Below are positions 38,538-47,771 of a stretch of DNA of 64,000 nt, piece after piece (within the stretch, counting starts at the first letter, position 1; every line of letters begins with the position of its first letter). The stretch is from contig NZ_VEDF01000001.1 of the NCBI RefSeq assembly GCF_007677725.1, forward strand, positions 265,457 through 329,456. The letters run 5' to 3'. This DNA comes from Pseudomonas sp. URMO17WK12:I11. Its GTDB lineage: Bacteria; Pseudomonadota; Gammaproteobacteria; Pseudomonadales; Pseudomonadaceae. The position numbers were made by a program, and so were the translations under genes. The notes beneath the pieces were generated by a model, which was not told the DNA's origin, searched no databases, and saw only the letters and a list, made by a program, of their open reading frames with translations.

Positions 38538-40276
38538 GAATGCTCCGGCTTAGCAGGTACCAGGCTGACCACGCAGCTGTAGGGCGCCAGGGCAGTGTCG
38601 GGGTGGACGCTGTCTGCGCTATCGAACAGCCGCTGGCTGGCCGCAGGCAGTGTCGCAGCCTGGGCGTCTGCGCCCAGGTTCAGGTCGATGCGCAACGTAC
38701 TGCCGTTACCCAGGCGCCAGCTGGCACTTAGCGCCTTGTCGCCCAGTACCTGGGCGCCCAACGCCTGGGTGCCGGGCAGGTGCGGGACGACATGACGGCG
38801 ACGCAGCGCCAGCAGTTGCTGGTACAAGCCGTGCCAACCGGCAAGTACTTCCCTGGGCTGTGGCCGCGACAGCTCGAAGGTCTCGACGGCATTCGGATCA
38901 GGGATGCTGGCGCGCTTTTGCGGGTCGGCGAAAGCGTCGAAGTGGGCGAACTCGCTGCGCCGGCCTTCACGCACCGCGTCGGCCAGTTCATCGTGAAAGT
39001 CGGTGAAGAACAAGAACGGACGGCAGCTGCCTTCTTCATCACCCATGAACAGCAGCGGGATCATCGGGGCCAGCAGCAACAAGCCGGTGGCCGCGCGCAG
39101 CGCAGCAGGTGGGCACAAGCGAGTCAGACGTTCGCCCAAGGCGCGGTTGCCGATCTGGTCATGATTCTGCAAGAACAGCACGAACGAACTCGGGGGCAGG
39201 TGCCCGCTGGGTTCACCGCGTGGCTCACCATGGCGATTGGGCTGGCCCTGAAAGACGAAACCCTCGCCGAGGCAGCGCGCCAGCTTGTCGATGGGCTGTG
39301 CTTTGTAGTCTTCGTAGTAGCCCTCGGTTTCGCCGGTCAGCAACACGTGCAGGGCATTGTGGCCGTCGTCGTTCCACTGCGCATCGAAACCCTGCTCGAG
39401 CAAAAAGGCCTGGTTGTGTTCATTCTCCAGCACCAGCCAGACCTGCCGGCCTGGCTCCAATGCCGCGCGTACCCGTTGCGCCAGCTCGATGAGAAAATCT
39501 GGTTGGTCGATGGCATGCACGGCATCGAGGCGCAGGCCGTCGAAGCGGTAATCGCACAACCACATCAAGGCATTCTGGATGAAGTACTCGCGCACCTGCG
39601 GCCGGCGGAAGTCGATTGCCGCGCCCCAGGGCGTCTGGCGGTCTTCGCGGAAAAACGACTGGGCATACTCGTGCAGGTAATTGCCATCAGGGCCGAAGTG
39701 GTTGTAGACCACATCGAGCATCACCATCAGCCCGTGGCCGTGGGCATGGTCGATCAGCTCGCAAAGCTGCTGCGGGGTGCCGTAGCTGTGCTGCGCGGCA
39801 AACGGCAGCACGCCGTCATAGCCCCAGTTGCGCTCGCCGGGAAACTGCCCCAGCGGCATCAGCTCGATGGCGCTGATGCCGATGGTGGCCAGGTGCGCCA
39901 ACTGCGCCTTGACCCCGGTGTAGCCGCCCAGTGCCCCAACGTGGACTTCCTGAATGACCGCCTCGTGCCAAGGTCGGCCCTGCCAGTTGTGCTGCCAGTC
40001 GAATTCGCTCAGATCAACCACTACGCTCGGGCCGTGCACGCCGTCAGGTTGATAGCGCGAAGCAGGATCGGCCACCTGCAGCTTGTCATCGATGCGGTAG
40101 TAGTAACGGTTCCCAGGCTGGCACGGGACAGTGCCGGTGTACCAGCCATCATCGTCGGGCAGCAGCTCGATGGCTGGTTGCTGCTCCAATTCCACACTCA
40201 CGCTGCGCGCATCGGGCGCCCAGAGGGCGAAGCGCGCAGACGTGGCGTCCAACATGTGTGCGCCATGTCTGTGCAT
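38534..40276 (-). CDS. treZ: Maltooligosyl trehalose trehalohydrolase
   Basis: A 580-residue GH13_10 enzyme that releases trehalose from maltooligosyl trehalose made by TreY. ATG 40276 has GGAGG 8 bp upstream. Residues 10-95 are a CBM48-like domain (ARFALWAPDARSVSVELEQQ), then VIQEVHVGALGGYTGVKAQL, ELMPLGQFPGERNWGYDGVL, nucleophile in FDGLRLDAVHAIDQP, acid/base in WLVLENEHNQ, and LQNHDQIGNRALGERL. The gap to glgA is 14 bp. Confidence 0.96.
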   Translation of the reverse strand: MHRHGAHMLDATSARFALWAPDARSVSVELEQQPAIELLPDDDGWYTGTVPCQPGNRYYYRIDDKLQVADPASRYQPDGVHGPSVVVDLSEFDWQHNWQGRPWHEAVIQEVHVGALGGYTGVKAQLAHLATIGISAIELMPLGQFPGERNWGYDGVLPFAAQHSYGTPQQLCELIDHAHGHGLMVMLDVVYNHFGPDGNYLHEYAQSFFREDRQTPWGAAIDFRRPQVREYFIQNALMWLCDYRFDGLRLDAVHAIDQPDFLIELAQRVRAALEPGRQVWLVLENEHNQAFLLEQGFDAQWNDDGHNALHVLLTGETEGYYEDYKAQPIDKLARCLGEGFVFQGQPNRHGEPRGEPSGHLPPSSFVLFLQNHDQIGNRALGERLTRLCPPAALRAATGLLLLAPMIPLLFMGDEEGSCRPFLFFTDFHDELADAVREGRRSEFAHFDAFADPQKRASIPDPNAVETFELSRPQPREVLAGWHGLYQQLLALRRRHVVPHLPGTQALGAQVLGDKALSASWRLGNGSTLRIDLNLGADAQAATLPAASQRLFDSADSVHPDTALAPYSCVVSLVPAKPEHS

Positions 40277-40290
40277 CGTCGAGCCTCCGC

Positions 40291-41850
40291 TCAGTGATGG
40301 GCCAGGTTGGCTTGCTTGACCAGGTCCTCATAGAGGCGCGCATAGGGTTCCACGGCCTGGCACCAGTTGAAAGGCTGGGTCATGGACAGGCAGCGCATGG
40401 CGTTGAGCAGGTCCTTTTTGGAGTAGGTGTAGAACGCGCGGCTCAAGGCTTCGCGGTAGCTTTCCACGGTCGATTCATCGAACAGGAAGCCAGTGGCACC
40501 ATTCTCGATGGTGTCGGCCAGGCCTCCGGTATTGCGCGCAACGGGCAGCGAACCGAAACGCTGGGCGTACATCTGGCTCAGCCCACACGGCTCGTAGCGC
40601 GATGGCATCAGCAGGAAGTCACTGCCCGCGAACATGCGCCGCGCGTCGGTCTCGTTGAAGCCGATGCGTACGCCGATGCGGCCTGGATGGCGCAGCGCCA
40701 GCTCGCGCATGGCTTGCTCTTCTTCTGGTTCGCCGCGACCGATGATGGCGATCTGACCGCCTTGCTCGACGATGAAGTCGGCCACGCCCAGGGTCAGGTC
40801 CAGACCTTTTTGGTAGACCAGGCGCGAGACCACGGCAAACAGCGGACCCTCGGAGGCGTCCAGGCCGAACAGCTGGCGCACGGCGTCGGCGTTGCGCGCC
40901 TTGCCATCCCAGTCGTTGATGCTGAAGTTGTGCTCCAAGTGCTTGTCAGTGGCCGAGTCCCAGCTTTCGTCGATGCCATTGGGAATGCCGCCAAGCAGGC
41001 CTTGCTGAGCCTTGCTGGCAAGGAAGCCATCCAGGCCACAACCGAATTCGGGGGTGGTGATCTCCTGGGCGTAGGTGGCGCTCACGGTGGTGATGTGGCT
41101 GGAGTAGGCAAGGCCGGCCTTGAGGAACGACAGCTTGCCGTAGAACTCCATGCCTTCCTGCTGCATGGCATGCTCAGGGATCGCCAGCTCAGGGCTGCAA
41201 GCCCGGCTGTAGACGCCCTGGTAGGCCAGGTTGTGAATGGTGAACAAGGTTGGCGTGCTCAGCCCGCGCCAGTGCATGTAGGCCGGCGCCAGGCCAGCAG
41301 GCCAGTCGTGGGCGTGCACCAGCTCAGGCTTCCAGTGGATCATGCCTTCGCCTGCGGCAATCTCGGCTGCAGCCAGGCCCAGACGCGCGAAGCGGATGTG
41401 GTTGTCAGGCCAGTCGCGACCGTTGTTGCCACCATAAGGGGTGCCTTCGCGCTGGTACAGCTCGGGACAGATCAGTACGTAGATCACCAGGCCGTCGGGC
41501 AGGTCCATGCGGCCGATCTTGCACGGCGGCAGTGCGGCGTGGCCACCCAGCTCGCCGACGATGTGGATCGGGTTATCGCTTTCCATGACCTGCGGGTAAC
41601 CGGGGATCAACACGCGTACATCGTGTAGATGGGCCATGGCCCGCGGCAGTGCTGCCGAGACGTCGCCGAGGCCGCCGGTCTTGACCAGGTCCGAAATTTC
41701 CGACGTAACGAAGAGAACTTTGCGTTTGTTGGGGTTCTGCTGGCGCTGCGCGCCGGGTGCCTTGACTGCCTTGGCGAATTCCGGGGTGAGCGGCTCGCGG
41801 TTGTCCGACTTGAATGACTCTACATGAGGCTCGACAGCGGCACTGATCAT
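40291..41850 (-). CDS. glgA: Glycogen synthase
   Basis: A 519-residue GT5 glucosyltransferase using a nucleotide-sugar donor to extend alpha-1,4-glucan or to make maltose 1-phosphate-type products. ATG 41850 follows GGAGAG by 5 bp. The first 40 residues are an unusual polar extension (VKAPGAQRQQNPNKR) before the true GT-B start KVLFVTSEISDLVKTGGLGD, which holds the donor-binding KTGGLGD motif. Other marks: ELVHAHDWPAGLAP, FTIHNLAYQG, PNGIDES, PSRYEPCGLSQMYAQRFGSL with the catalytic Glu. It opens the leftward operon glgA, treZ, malQ, treY, DUF2934, glgX. No glgC is nearby, so the donor must be made elsewhere. Confidence 0.95.
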   Translation of the reverse strand: MISAAVEPHVESFKSDNREPLTPEFAKAVKAPGAQRQQNPNKRKVLFVTSEISDLVKTGGLGDVSAALPRAMAHLHDVRVLIPGYPQVMESDNPIHIVGELGGHAALPPCKIGRMDLPDGLVIYVLICPELYQREGTPYGGNNGRDWPDNHIRFARLGLAAAEIAAGEGMIHWKPELVHAHDWPAGLAPAYMHWRGLSTPTLFTIHNLAYQGVYSRACSPELAIPEHAMQQEGMEFYGKLSFLKAGLAYSSHITTVSATYAQEITTPEFGCGLDGFLASKAQQGLLGGIPNGIDESWDSATDKHLEHNFSINDWDGKARNADAVRQLFGLDASEGPLFAVVSRLVYQKGLDLTLGVADFIVEQGGQIAIIGRGEPEEEQAMRELALRHPGRIGVRIGFNETDARRMFAGSDFLLMPSRYEPCGLSQMYAQRFGSLPVARNTGGLADTIENGATGFLFDESTVESYREALSRAFYTYSKKDLLNAMRCLSMTQPFNWCQAVEPYARLYEDLVKQANLAHH

Positions 41851-42060
41851 ACTTCTCTCCGTCCCTAAGTGTTTGCTGGGTGCTGGCACCCTCAGCGGTA
41901 TCTCGTACTGGTTCTCTCTAATTCTGTATGGGCCTAACGCTATCCATGCCCCTAGTCGTGCGCGCAGGCACCGCAGTCGGCATTCCGGCCGACGGCAATA
42001 GGACTGTGTGGGGTAGGCGGGCCGAGGCGGGTATGTCCCATACGCTTTGGCCTACTTAGT

Positions 42061-42088
42061 GCTGACCCGCCGCCTTTCACGAAAGTTC
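42061..42088 (-). promoter_or_regulatory. Candidate AlgU (sigma-22) promoter for glgA operon
   Basis: On the minus strand GAACTT (42088-42083), a 17-bp spacer, then TCAGC (42065-42061). The -35 is a perfect AlgU match, the -10 fits TCTGA at three of five. The glgA ATG is about 210 bp downstream, giving a long leader. Confidence 0.4.
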
Positions 42089-42274
42089 GACTTTTTTTCT
42101 GTGCTCTTTCCCTGAGCAAATGGCGGGCCGAAACCTGAGTGTAGGAGAGCAAGAGATAAAAAGGTGACCCATTGGTCACTTTCGTTATGAGGCGTGCTAG
42201 ACGCAAACGTTGGCGTTTGTGACGTCTTGTTGCAGGGGCCGTTCAGCGGCGGGAATTGGTGACCTGAGCGTTAC

Positions 42275-42320
42275 CATGACGCACCTGGCCGCACCGATGT
42301 GGTGCGCTGAGTGCGTCATG
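42275..42320. repeat. Long nested hairpin downstream of the SgcJ-like gene
   Basis: Outer arms CATGACGCAC (42275-42284) and GTGCGTCATG (42311-42320) are a perfect 10-bp inverted repeat. Inside is a second hairpin GCACC/GGTGC (42291-42295 with 42301-42305). It begins about 17 bp after the stop of the minus-strand gene, so it may be its terminator, though there is no T run. Confidence 0.6.
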
Positions 42321-42336
42321 ATGGATCGGGGGTTTT

Positions 42337-42792
42337 TCAGTCCGCAGGCAGCAACGAGGAGTGGTGATGAGCGATCAGCCATTGCCCATCGGCATAGCGG
42401 TAATTGAAGGTGAATCGGGCCGGTACCCGCTCGCCGGTGGCGGCAAACGTGAAGACGTACGACCCGGCCAGCGTGGCTTGCTCGCAGCCGCTGTAGATGT
42501 ACGTGTCGGTCAGCGCGCCTGACGGCCGTTTGCGCAGAAAGCTGTCGAAGTAATCGATGTGGCCCAGGCGGTTGTCGCGGCTCTGGCTCGATACGGTAGG
42601 CAAAAGCAGGGCGTCCTGCTGATAGAGCGCGGCCACCTGGGCAGGGTCCGCGGCCTGGATGCGTGCATTCCATTCGGCGAACAACGCCAATACCTCTTCG
42701 TCATTCAGGCGCTGGCAACTCTCTGTCGAGGCAATGGCGGACTGGTTCAGGCCGCTGAGCAGCAGGGCCAGGTACAGTGGAAGGCGGGTCAT
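42337..42792 (-). CDS. Secreted SnoaL-like/SgcJ-EcaC family protein
   Basis: A 151-residue protein from ATG 42792 (GGAG 7 bp upstream), with signal peptide MTRLPLYLALLLSGLNQSAIA and probable cleavage near ASTES. The mature domain is an NTF2-like alpha+beta cone: DEEVLALFAEWNARIQAADP, VAALYQQDALLLPTVS, DYFDSFLRKRPSG and ARFTFNYRYADGQWLIAHHH. This pattern matches the SgcJ/EcaC and CaMKII-association-type group, whose members are annotated as oxidoreductases without good evidence. It has two cysteines that could form a disulfide in the periplasm. Lone gene; function unknown. Confidence 0.8.
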   Translation of the reverse strand: MTRLPLYLALLLSGLNQSAIASTESCQRLNDEEVLALFAEWNARIQAADPAQVAALYQQDALLLPTVSSQSRDNRLGHIDYFDSFLRKRPSGALTDTYIYSGCEQATLAGSYVFTFAATGERVPARFTFNYRYADGQWLIAHHHSSLLPAD

Positions 42793-42977
42793 TTTGGCGC
42801 TCCAAGGTGTGGCAGCCCGAAGTGGGCGTGCTGGCCGTGAAGCGTGTCGGGAGCACCCGGGAAACGTTATCGCCAATAACCCGCAGAACGGGAAATCATT
42901 CATCCATTGGCGTGGGAAATGTGCCGATAATGGCAGCAGCGTAGGGGGGGCAGAACGCCCCCGCCGAGGGAGTCAAA

Positions 42978-43145
42978 TCAGATGCTGACGGACTTGCCGT
43001 CGATTCGTGCCTGTTCCAGCAATGTGTGTAGCTGTGCCACCTGCAAGCGCAGTTGGTCACGTTCGTCTTTGAGTTTGCGCAGTTCGTCGCGGCGCACGGA
43101 GACATAGAGGGTCTGGGTTGGAGTCGCAGGCATCAAGGTACCCAT
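42978..43145 (-). CDS. Small coiled-coil protein
   Basis: A 55-residue protein started at ATG 43145 with GAGG 7 bp before it; a second ATG four codons on is possible, and an upstream extension to 43256 contains cysteine-rich sequence without ribosome site. Residues 14-45 (VSVRRDELRKLKDERDQLRL, then QVAQLHTLLEQARI) have a heptad pattern with leucines spaced as in a coiled coil and high charge. Likely a cytoplasmic dimeric helix. I do not recognise a family. It is divergent from gntZ, with 201 bp between the start codons. Confidence 0.6.
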   Translation of the reverse strand: MGTLMPATPTQTLYVSVRRDELRKLKDERDQLRLQVAQLHTLLEQARIDGKSVSI

Positions 43146-43346
43146 GAGCACACCTCGCGGTTTTGGCTGGTGACAGTTAAAGCATAGACGCTTCACGCGG
43201 CGCGCATTCTGAATTCTTTCGAAGCCGAAGGGAACTTTTTTGTTTACCGTGGTCACGCCGTTCGTCGCTGAACCCTCGAGCGGTACGCTGGACTAACCTG
43301 AAACGCTGAACGTAACGTCATTAATTTTCAAAAGGAGCATGGGCTC

Positions 43347-44327
43347 ATGCAACTGGGAATCGTCGGGCTGGGCCGCATGGGCGGCAATATCGCAAGGCGG
43401 CTGATGCGTGCCGGCCATCGCACCGTGGTACACGACCGCAACCGTGAGGCGGTGGTGGGCCTGGAAGGCGAGGGCGCGCAAGGTGCCCACGACCTGGGGG
43501 CTCTGGTGCAGAAACTCAAGGCGCCGCGCGCGGTGTGGGTCATGCTGCCGGCGGGCGAGCCAACCGAGCAGACCATCGCCCAGTTGGCTGATCTGCTGGA
43601 GCCGGGCGATGCCATCATCGACGGTGGCAACACCTTCTATAAGGACGACATGCGCCGTGCGGCCGAGCTGGCCAAGCGCGGCCTGCATTACCTGGATGTC
43701 GGCACATCTGGCGGCGTATGGGGCCTGGACCGCGGTTACTGCATGATGATCGGCGGTGAAAAGGACGTGTTCGAGCGCCTCGAGCCGCTGTTCGCTGCCT
43801 TGGCGCCTGGCGTCGGCGACATCCCGCGCACCCACGGCCGCAGCGGCGAGCACCAGCGTGCCGAACACGGCTACATCCATGCCGGCCCACCGGGTGCCGG
43901 GCACTATGTGAAGATGGTGCACAACGGCATCGAGTACGGCCTGATGCAAGCCTACGCCGAAGGCTTCGACCTGCTGCGCAGCAAAGGCGGCGCAGAACTG
44001 CCGCCCGAGCAGCGCTTCGACCTTAACGTGGCCGAGATCGCCGAGGTCTGGCGCCGCGGCAGCGTGGTGACCTCCTGGTTGCTCGACCTGACCGCCGATG
44101 CCCTGGTCGCTGATCCGCAGTTGGCGCAGTTCAGTGGCTCGGTGTCCGACAGTGGCGAAGGTCGCTGGACCATCGACGCGGCGGTGGAGCAGGCGGTGCC
44201 GGTGCCGGTGTTGTCCAGCGCGCTGTTCGCCCGTTTCCGCTCGCGGCAGCAGCACGGGACCTACGGCGACAAGATCCTCTCGGCCATGCGCCTGGGCTTC
44301 GGCGGCCATGTCGAGAAAAAAGACTGA
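43347..44327 (+). CDS. gntZ: 6-phosphogluconate dehydrogenase (decarboxylating), short GntZ type
   Basis: A 326-residue enzyme that oxidises 6-phosphogluconate to ribulose 5-phosphate and CO2. N-terminal Rossmann motif [19 protein letters not shown], substrate loop [40 protein letters not shown] with the catalytic Lys, and C-terminal [17 protein letters not shown]. At about 326 residues it belongs to the short, often NAD-preferring YqeC/GntZ branch, not the 470-residue Gnd branch. Its stop overlaps the zwf start (TGATG), so the two oxidative pentose-phosphate enzymes are co-translated. Confidence 0.95.
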   Translation: MQLGIVGLGRMGGNIARRLMRAGHRTVVHDRNREAVVGLEGEGAQGAHDLGALVQKLKAPRAVWVMLPAGEPTEQTIAQLADLLEPGDAIIDGGNTFYKDDMRRAAELAKRGLHYLDVGTSGGVWGLDRGYCMMIGGEKDVFERLEPLFAALAPGVGDIPRTHGRSGEHQRAEHGYIHAGPPGAGHYVKMVHNGIEYGLMQAYAEGFDLLRSKGGAELPPEQRFDLNVAEIAEVWRRGSVVTSWLLDLTADALVADPQLAQFSGSVSDSGEGRWTIDAAVEQAVPVPVLSSALFARFRSRQQHGTYGDKILSAMRLGFGGHVEKKD

Positions 44328-45832
44328 TGAGCAAACAGACCATTCCCGCTGCCCCACCGTGCACGCTGTTTCTGTTTGGCGCCAACGGTGACCTGGTCAA
44401 GCGCTTGCTGATGCCTGCGCTCTACAACCTCAGCCGTGACGGCCTGCTCGACCCCAACTTGCGCATCGTCGGCGTCGACCACAACGAGGCCACTGCCGAA
44501 GCCTTCGCCGGGCGCCTGCACGACTTCTTGGAGAGTCGCGACAAGGGCGGCGAGGGTGCGCCGGCGTCGCTGGACGAAGCCATCTGGGACCGTCTGGCCA
44601 AACGCCTGGATTACCAGACCGGGGATTTCCTCGATCCGGCTACCTACGCCGCGCTGGCCAGGCGCATCGACAAGACCAGCCACGGCAACGCCATTTTTTA
44701 CCTGGCGACGTCACCACGGTTCTTCACCGAGGTGGCTAAGCGCCTGGGTGAGGCCGGGCTGCTCGACGAGTCGGCCGGCGGCTTTCGCCGGGTCGTGGTG
44801 GAAAAACCCTTCGGCACCGACCTGGCCAGTGCCCAGGCCCTCAACGCCTGCCTGCTGAAGGTGATGGACGAGCGGCAGATCTACCGCATCGACCACTACC
44901 TGGGTAAGGAAACGGTGCAGAACATCCTCGTCAGCCGGTTCTCCAATGGCCTGTTCGAATCGTTCTGGAATAACCACTACATCGACCACGTGCAGATCAC
45001 CGCTGCCGAAACCGTGGGCGTGGAAACCCGCGGCGCGTTCTACGACAGCACCGGTGCCTTGCGCGACATGGTCCCCAACCACCTGTTCCAGCTGCTGGCC
45101 ATGGTTGCCATGGAACCGCCCGCTGCCTTCGGCGCCGATGCCGTGCGCGGCGAGAAGGCCAAGGTGATCGGGGCCATTCGGCCTTGGTCGACCAAGATGG
45201 CCCTGAAGAACTCGGCGCGTGGTCAGTATGCGGCGGGCAAGCAGGGGCGCAAGCGCCTCGCCGGCTATCGCCAGGAGAGCAACGTCGCGCCGGACAGCCA
45301 GACTGAAACCTACGTGGCGCTCAAGGTGATGATCGACAACTGGCGCTGGGCCGGTGTGCCGTTCTACCTGCGCACCGGCAAGCGCATGAGCGTGCGTGAC
45401 ACCGAGATCGCCATCTGCTTCAAACCGGCCCCCTACGCGCAGTTTCGCGAGTCGGAACTGGAGCGGCCCAAACCCAACTACCTGAAGATCCAGATTCAGC
45501 CCAACGAGGGCATGTGGTTCGACTTGCAGGCCAAGCGGCCAGGTCCGGAGCTGGTGATGGAGAACGTCGAGCTGGGCTTTGCCTACAAGGATTTCTTCAA
45601 GATGACCCCGGCCACCGGCTACGAGACGCTGATCTACGACTGCCTGACCGGTGACCAGACCCTGTTCCAGCGCGCCGACAACATCGAGAACGGCTGGCGC
45701 GCGGTGCAACCATTTCTCGATGCCTGGGCGCAAGGTGGCGAGGTGCATGAATACGCGGCCGGCGAGGACGGCCCGGAGGCTGGCAACGAACTGCTGACGC
45801 GTGACAAGCGCGAGTGGCACACACTGGGATAA
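44327..45832 (+). CDS. zwf: Glucose-6-phosphate 1-dehydrogenase
   Basis: A 501-residue enzyme making 6-phosphogluconolactone and NAD(P)H. Coenzyme motif FLFGANGDLVKRLLMPALYN, substrate motif RIDHYLGKETVQNILVSRF with the catalytic region DHYLGKE, and EKPFGTDLASAQALN. Length is normal. It is probably a second zwf isoenzyme, as pseudomonads usually carry another copy in the glucose (edd/hex) cluster; that is from general knowledge. No 6-phosphogluconolactonase gene is adjacent. Confidence 0.96.
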   Translation: MSKQTIPAAPPCTLFLFGANGDLVKRLLMPALYNLSRDGLLDPNLRIVGVDHNEATAEAFAGRLHDFLESRDKGGEGAPASLDEAIWDRLAKRLDYQTGDFLDPATYAALARRIDKTSHGNAIFYLATSPRFFTEVAKRLGEAGLLDESAGGFRRVVVEKPFGTDLASAQALNACLLKVMDERQIYRIDHYLGKETVQNILVSRFSNGLFESFWNNHYIDHVQITAAETVGVETRGAFYDSTGALRDMVPNHLFQLLAMVAMEPPAAFGADAVRGEKAKVIGAIRPWSTKMALKNSARGQYAAGKQGRKRLAGYRQESNVAPDSQTETYVALKVMIDNWRWAGVPFYLRTGKRMSVRDTEIAICFKPAPYAQFRESELERPKPNYLKIQIQPNEGMWFDLQAKRPGPELVMENVELGFAYKDFFKMTPATGYETLIYDCLTGDQTLFQRADNIENGWRAVQPFLDAWAQGGEVHEYAAGEDGPEAGNELLTRDKREWHTLG

Positions 45833-45919
45833 CTGCTGTTCGCTGTCTGCACCGGCCGTTCGGCGCGCAGGTCCGCTTGCTCGCCGAGCGGTGCAGGCAA
45901 ACCCACCAGAGGAGTCGCA

Positions 45920-47716
45920 ATGCCCGCCCTTATCGAAGACTACGCCCTGCTCGGCAACTGCCGAAGCGCCGCCCTGGTCAGCCGTGACGGTTCGCTGGAC
46001 TGGTTGTGCCTGCCGCGCTTCGACGCCCCAGCCGTGTTCGCCGCGCTGCTCGGTAACGAAGAGAACGGCCGCTGGCGCCTGGCCCCCAGCGACCCGGTCG
46101 AGCAGGTCAGCCGCCAGTACCTGGGCGATACCCTGGTACTGGAAACCACCTGGGTCACAGCCAGCGGCCGCGCCCGGGTGCTGGATTTCATGCCACTGGA
46201 CGAGGTCAATTCGGTGGTACGCATCGTCGAAGGCCTGACCGGCGAAACCCGTTTCGAGATGGACCTGGTGATGCGCTTCGACTATGGGCGCAGCGTGCCC
46301 TGGGTGGAAAAACTCGACCCACTGACCCTCAGCGCCGTTGCCGGGCCCGATCGGTTGATCCTGCGCAGCAGCGTCGCTACCCACGCCCGTGATCACCACA
46401 CCGCCGCGCGCTTGCGGGTGCAGGCGGGCGAGCGTCATGTCTTCAGCCTGCGTCACCAGCCCTCGCACCTGCCGGTGCAGCCGGACTGCGACGTCGATCA
46501 AGCCTTGCAGCACACTCTTTTGCACTGGCAGGGGTTTGCCGACCGCTGCCCAGATGTTGGCCCTTACACGCCGCAGGTTCGGCGCTCGTTGCTGACCCTC
46601 AAGGCCATGACCTACGCGCCTACCGGGGGCATCGTCGCGGCGGTCACCACGTCGCTGCCGGAAAGCCTCGGCCATGAGCGCAACTGGGATTACCGCTTCT
46701 GCTGGCTGCGCGATGCCACCATGACCTTGCTGGCCTTCATGAACCTGGGTTATTTCGACGAGGCCCAGGCCTGGCGCGAATGGTTGTTGCGCTCGGTGGC
46801 CGGTAACCCGGAGCAGATGCAGATCATGTACGGGCTTGCCGGTGAACGTGATCTGCAGGAGTACACCTTGCCCTGGCTGGCCGGCTATGAACATTCTCAG
46901 CCGGTGCGCGTGGGCAACGCCGCTTCGCAGCAAACCCAACTGGATATCTACGGCGAGCTGGCCGACGCCATGGCCCAGGCGATCCGCGGCGGGCTGCCAC
47001 GTCACCCACGTAGCGCGGCGATCGCGCGGTTGATCCTGCCGTACCTGGAAAGCATCTGGCGCGAACCGGATGAAGGGATCTGGGAGGTGCGCGGCGCACG
47101 GCAGCACTTCGTCCACTCCAAGGTCATGGCCTGGGTCGCCTTCGACCGCGCAGCCGAGCTGGCCGATGGCAACGAGCAGGACCGGGAGCGTGCCCAGCAC
47201 TACCGGCAAGTGGCCCAGCAGATTCGCGAGCAAGTGTGTGAGCACGGCCTGGACCCGAGCGGCCAGTTCTTCGTCCAGGCCTACGGCTCCAGCGAAATGG
47301 ACGCAAGCCTCTTGCACATTGCCCTGACCGGCTTTCTGCCGGCAGACGACCCGCGGGTCTTGCGCACCGTGGAGCAGATCGAACAGCGCCTGCTCAAAGA
47401 CGGCCTGTTGCTGCGCTATGACAGCGACAGCTGCAGCGACGGCCTGACGGCTGGGGAGGGCACCTTCCTGGTCTGCACCTTCTGGCTGGCCGACGTGTAT
47501 GTGCTGCTCGGTCGCCAGGCCCAGGCCCAGGCGCTGTACGAGCGACTCGCTGGTCTGTGCAACGATGTCGGCTTGCTGGCCGAGCAGTACGACCCTGCCG
47601 ACCAGCGCATGCTTGGTAACTTCCCTCAGGCATTCAGCCACATCGGCATCATCAACACCGCGTTGAATCTGCACCGGGCGCAGTGCCCGGCGCGGGATCG
47701 AGCCAGCTGTGGCTAA
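45920..47716 (+). CDS. Glycoside hydrolase family 15 protein (glucoamylase/trehalase-like)
   Basis: A 598-residue protein with the bacterial GH15 architecture: an N-terminal beta domain (IEDYALLGNCRSAALVSRDG, LDWLCLPRFDAPAVFAALLG) and an (alpha/alpha)6 barrel. The first catalytic Glu is in TTSLPESLGHERNWDYRFCW and the second in LLAEQYDP near residue 550. No signal peptide, so it acts inside the cell. Such enzymes are glucoamylases, glucodextranases or, as shown in mycobacteria, trehalases. Its place after gntZ-zwf (87-bp gap, GAGG before ATG 45920) and near the glucan locus suggests it frees glucose from internal glucan or trehalose for the pentose phosphate route; the substrate is open. Confidence 0.92.
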   Translation: MPALIEDYALLGNCRSAALVSRDGSLDWLCLPRFDAPAVFAALLGNEENGRWRLAPSDPVEQVSRQYLGDTLVLETTWVTASGRARVLDFMPLDEVNSVVRIVEGLTGETRFEMDLVMRFDYGRSVPWVEKLDPLTLSAVAGPDRLILRSSVATHARDHHTAARLRVQAGERHVFSLRHQPSHLPVQPDCDVDQALQHTLLHWQGFADRCPDVGPYTPQVRRSLLTLKAMTYAPTGGIVAAVTTSLPESLGHERNWDYRFCWLRDATMTLLAFMNLGYFDEAQAWREWLLRSVAGNPEQMQIMYGLAGERDLQEYTLPWLAGYEHSQPVRVGNAASQQTQLDIYGELADAMAQAIRGGLPRHPRSAAIARLILPYLESIWREPDEGIWEVRGARQHFVHSKVMAWVAFDRAAELADGNEQDRERAQHYRQVAQQIREQVCEHGLDPSGQFFVQAYGSSEMDASLLHIALTGFLPADDPRVLRTVEQIEQRLLKDGLLLRYDSDSCSDGLTAGEGTFLVCTFWLADVYVLLGRQAQAQALYERLAGLCNDVGLLAEQYDPADQRMLGNFPQAFSHIGIINTALNLHRAQCPARDRASCG

Positions 47717-47771
47717 GCGGCCGACGGCCCTTGGGGTAGACTTGCGCGATGGATTGGCGGCGGGAGCCTGC

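Larger units (their letters stand above)
41851..42336. other. 486-bp non-coding region upstream of glgA
   Basis: No convincing gene. It contains the glgA leader, an AlgU-like promoter candidate (42061-42088), a palindrome CAAACGTTGGCGTTTG at 42204-42219 (6-bp arms around TTGG), and a long hairpin (42275-42320). Short open frames here have no ribosome site or domain. Confidence 0.6.

Noticed and set aside
41952..42206. An 84-codon minus-strand frame upstream of glgA
   Set aside because: No ribosome site or family, and it overlaps the candidate promoter region.
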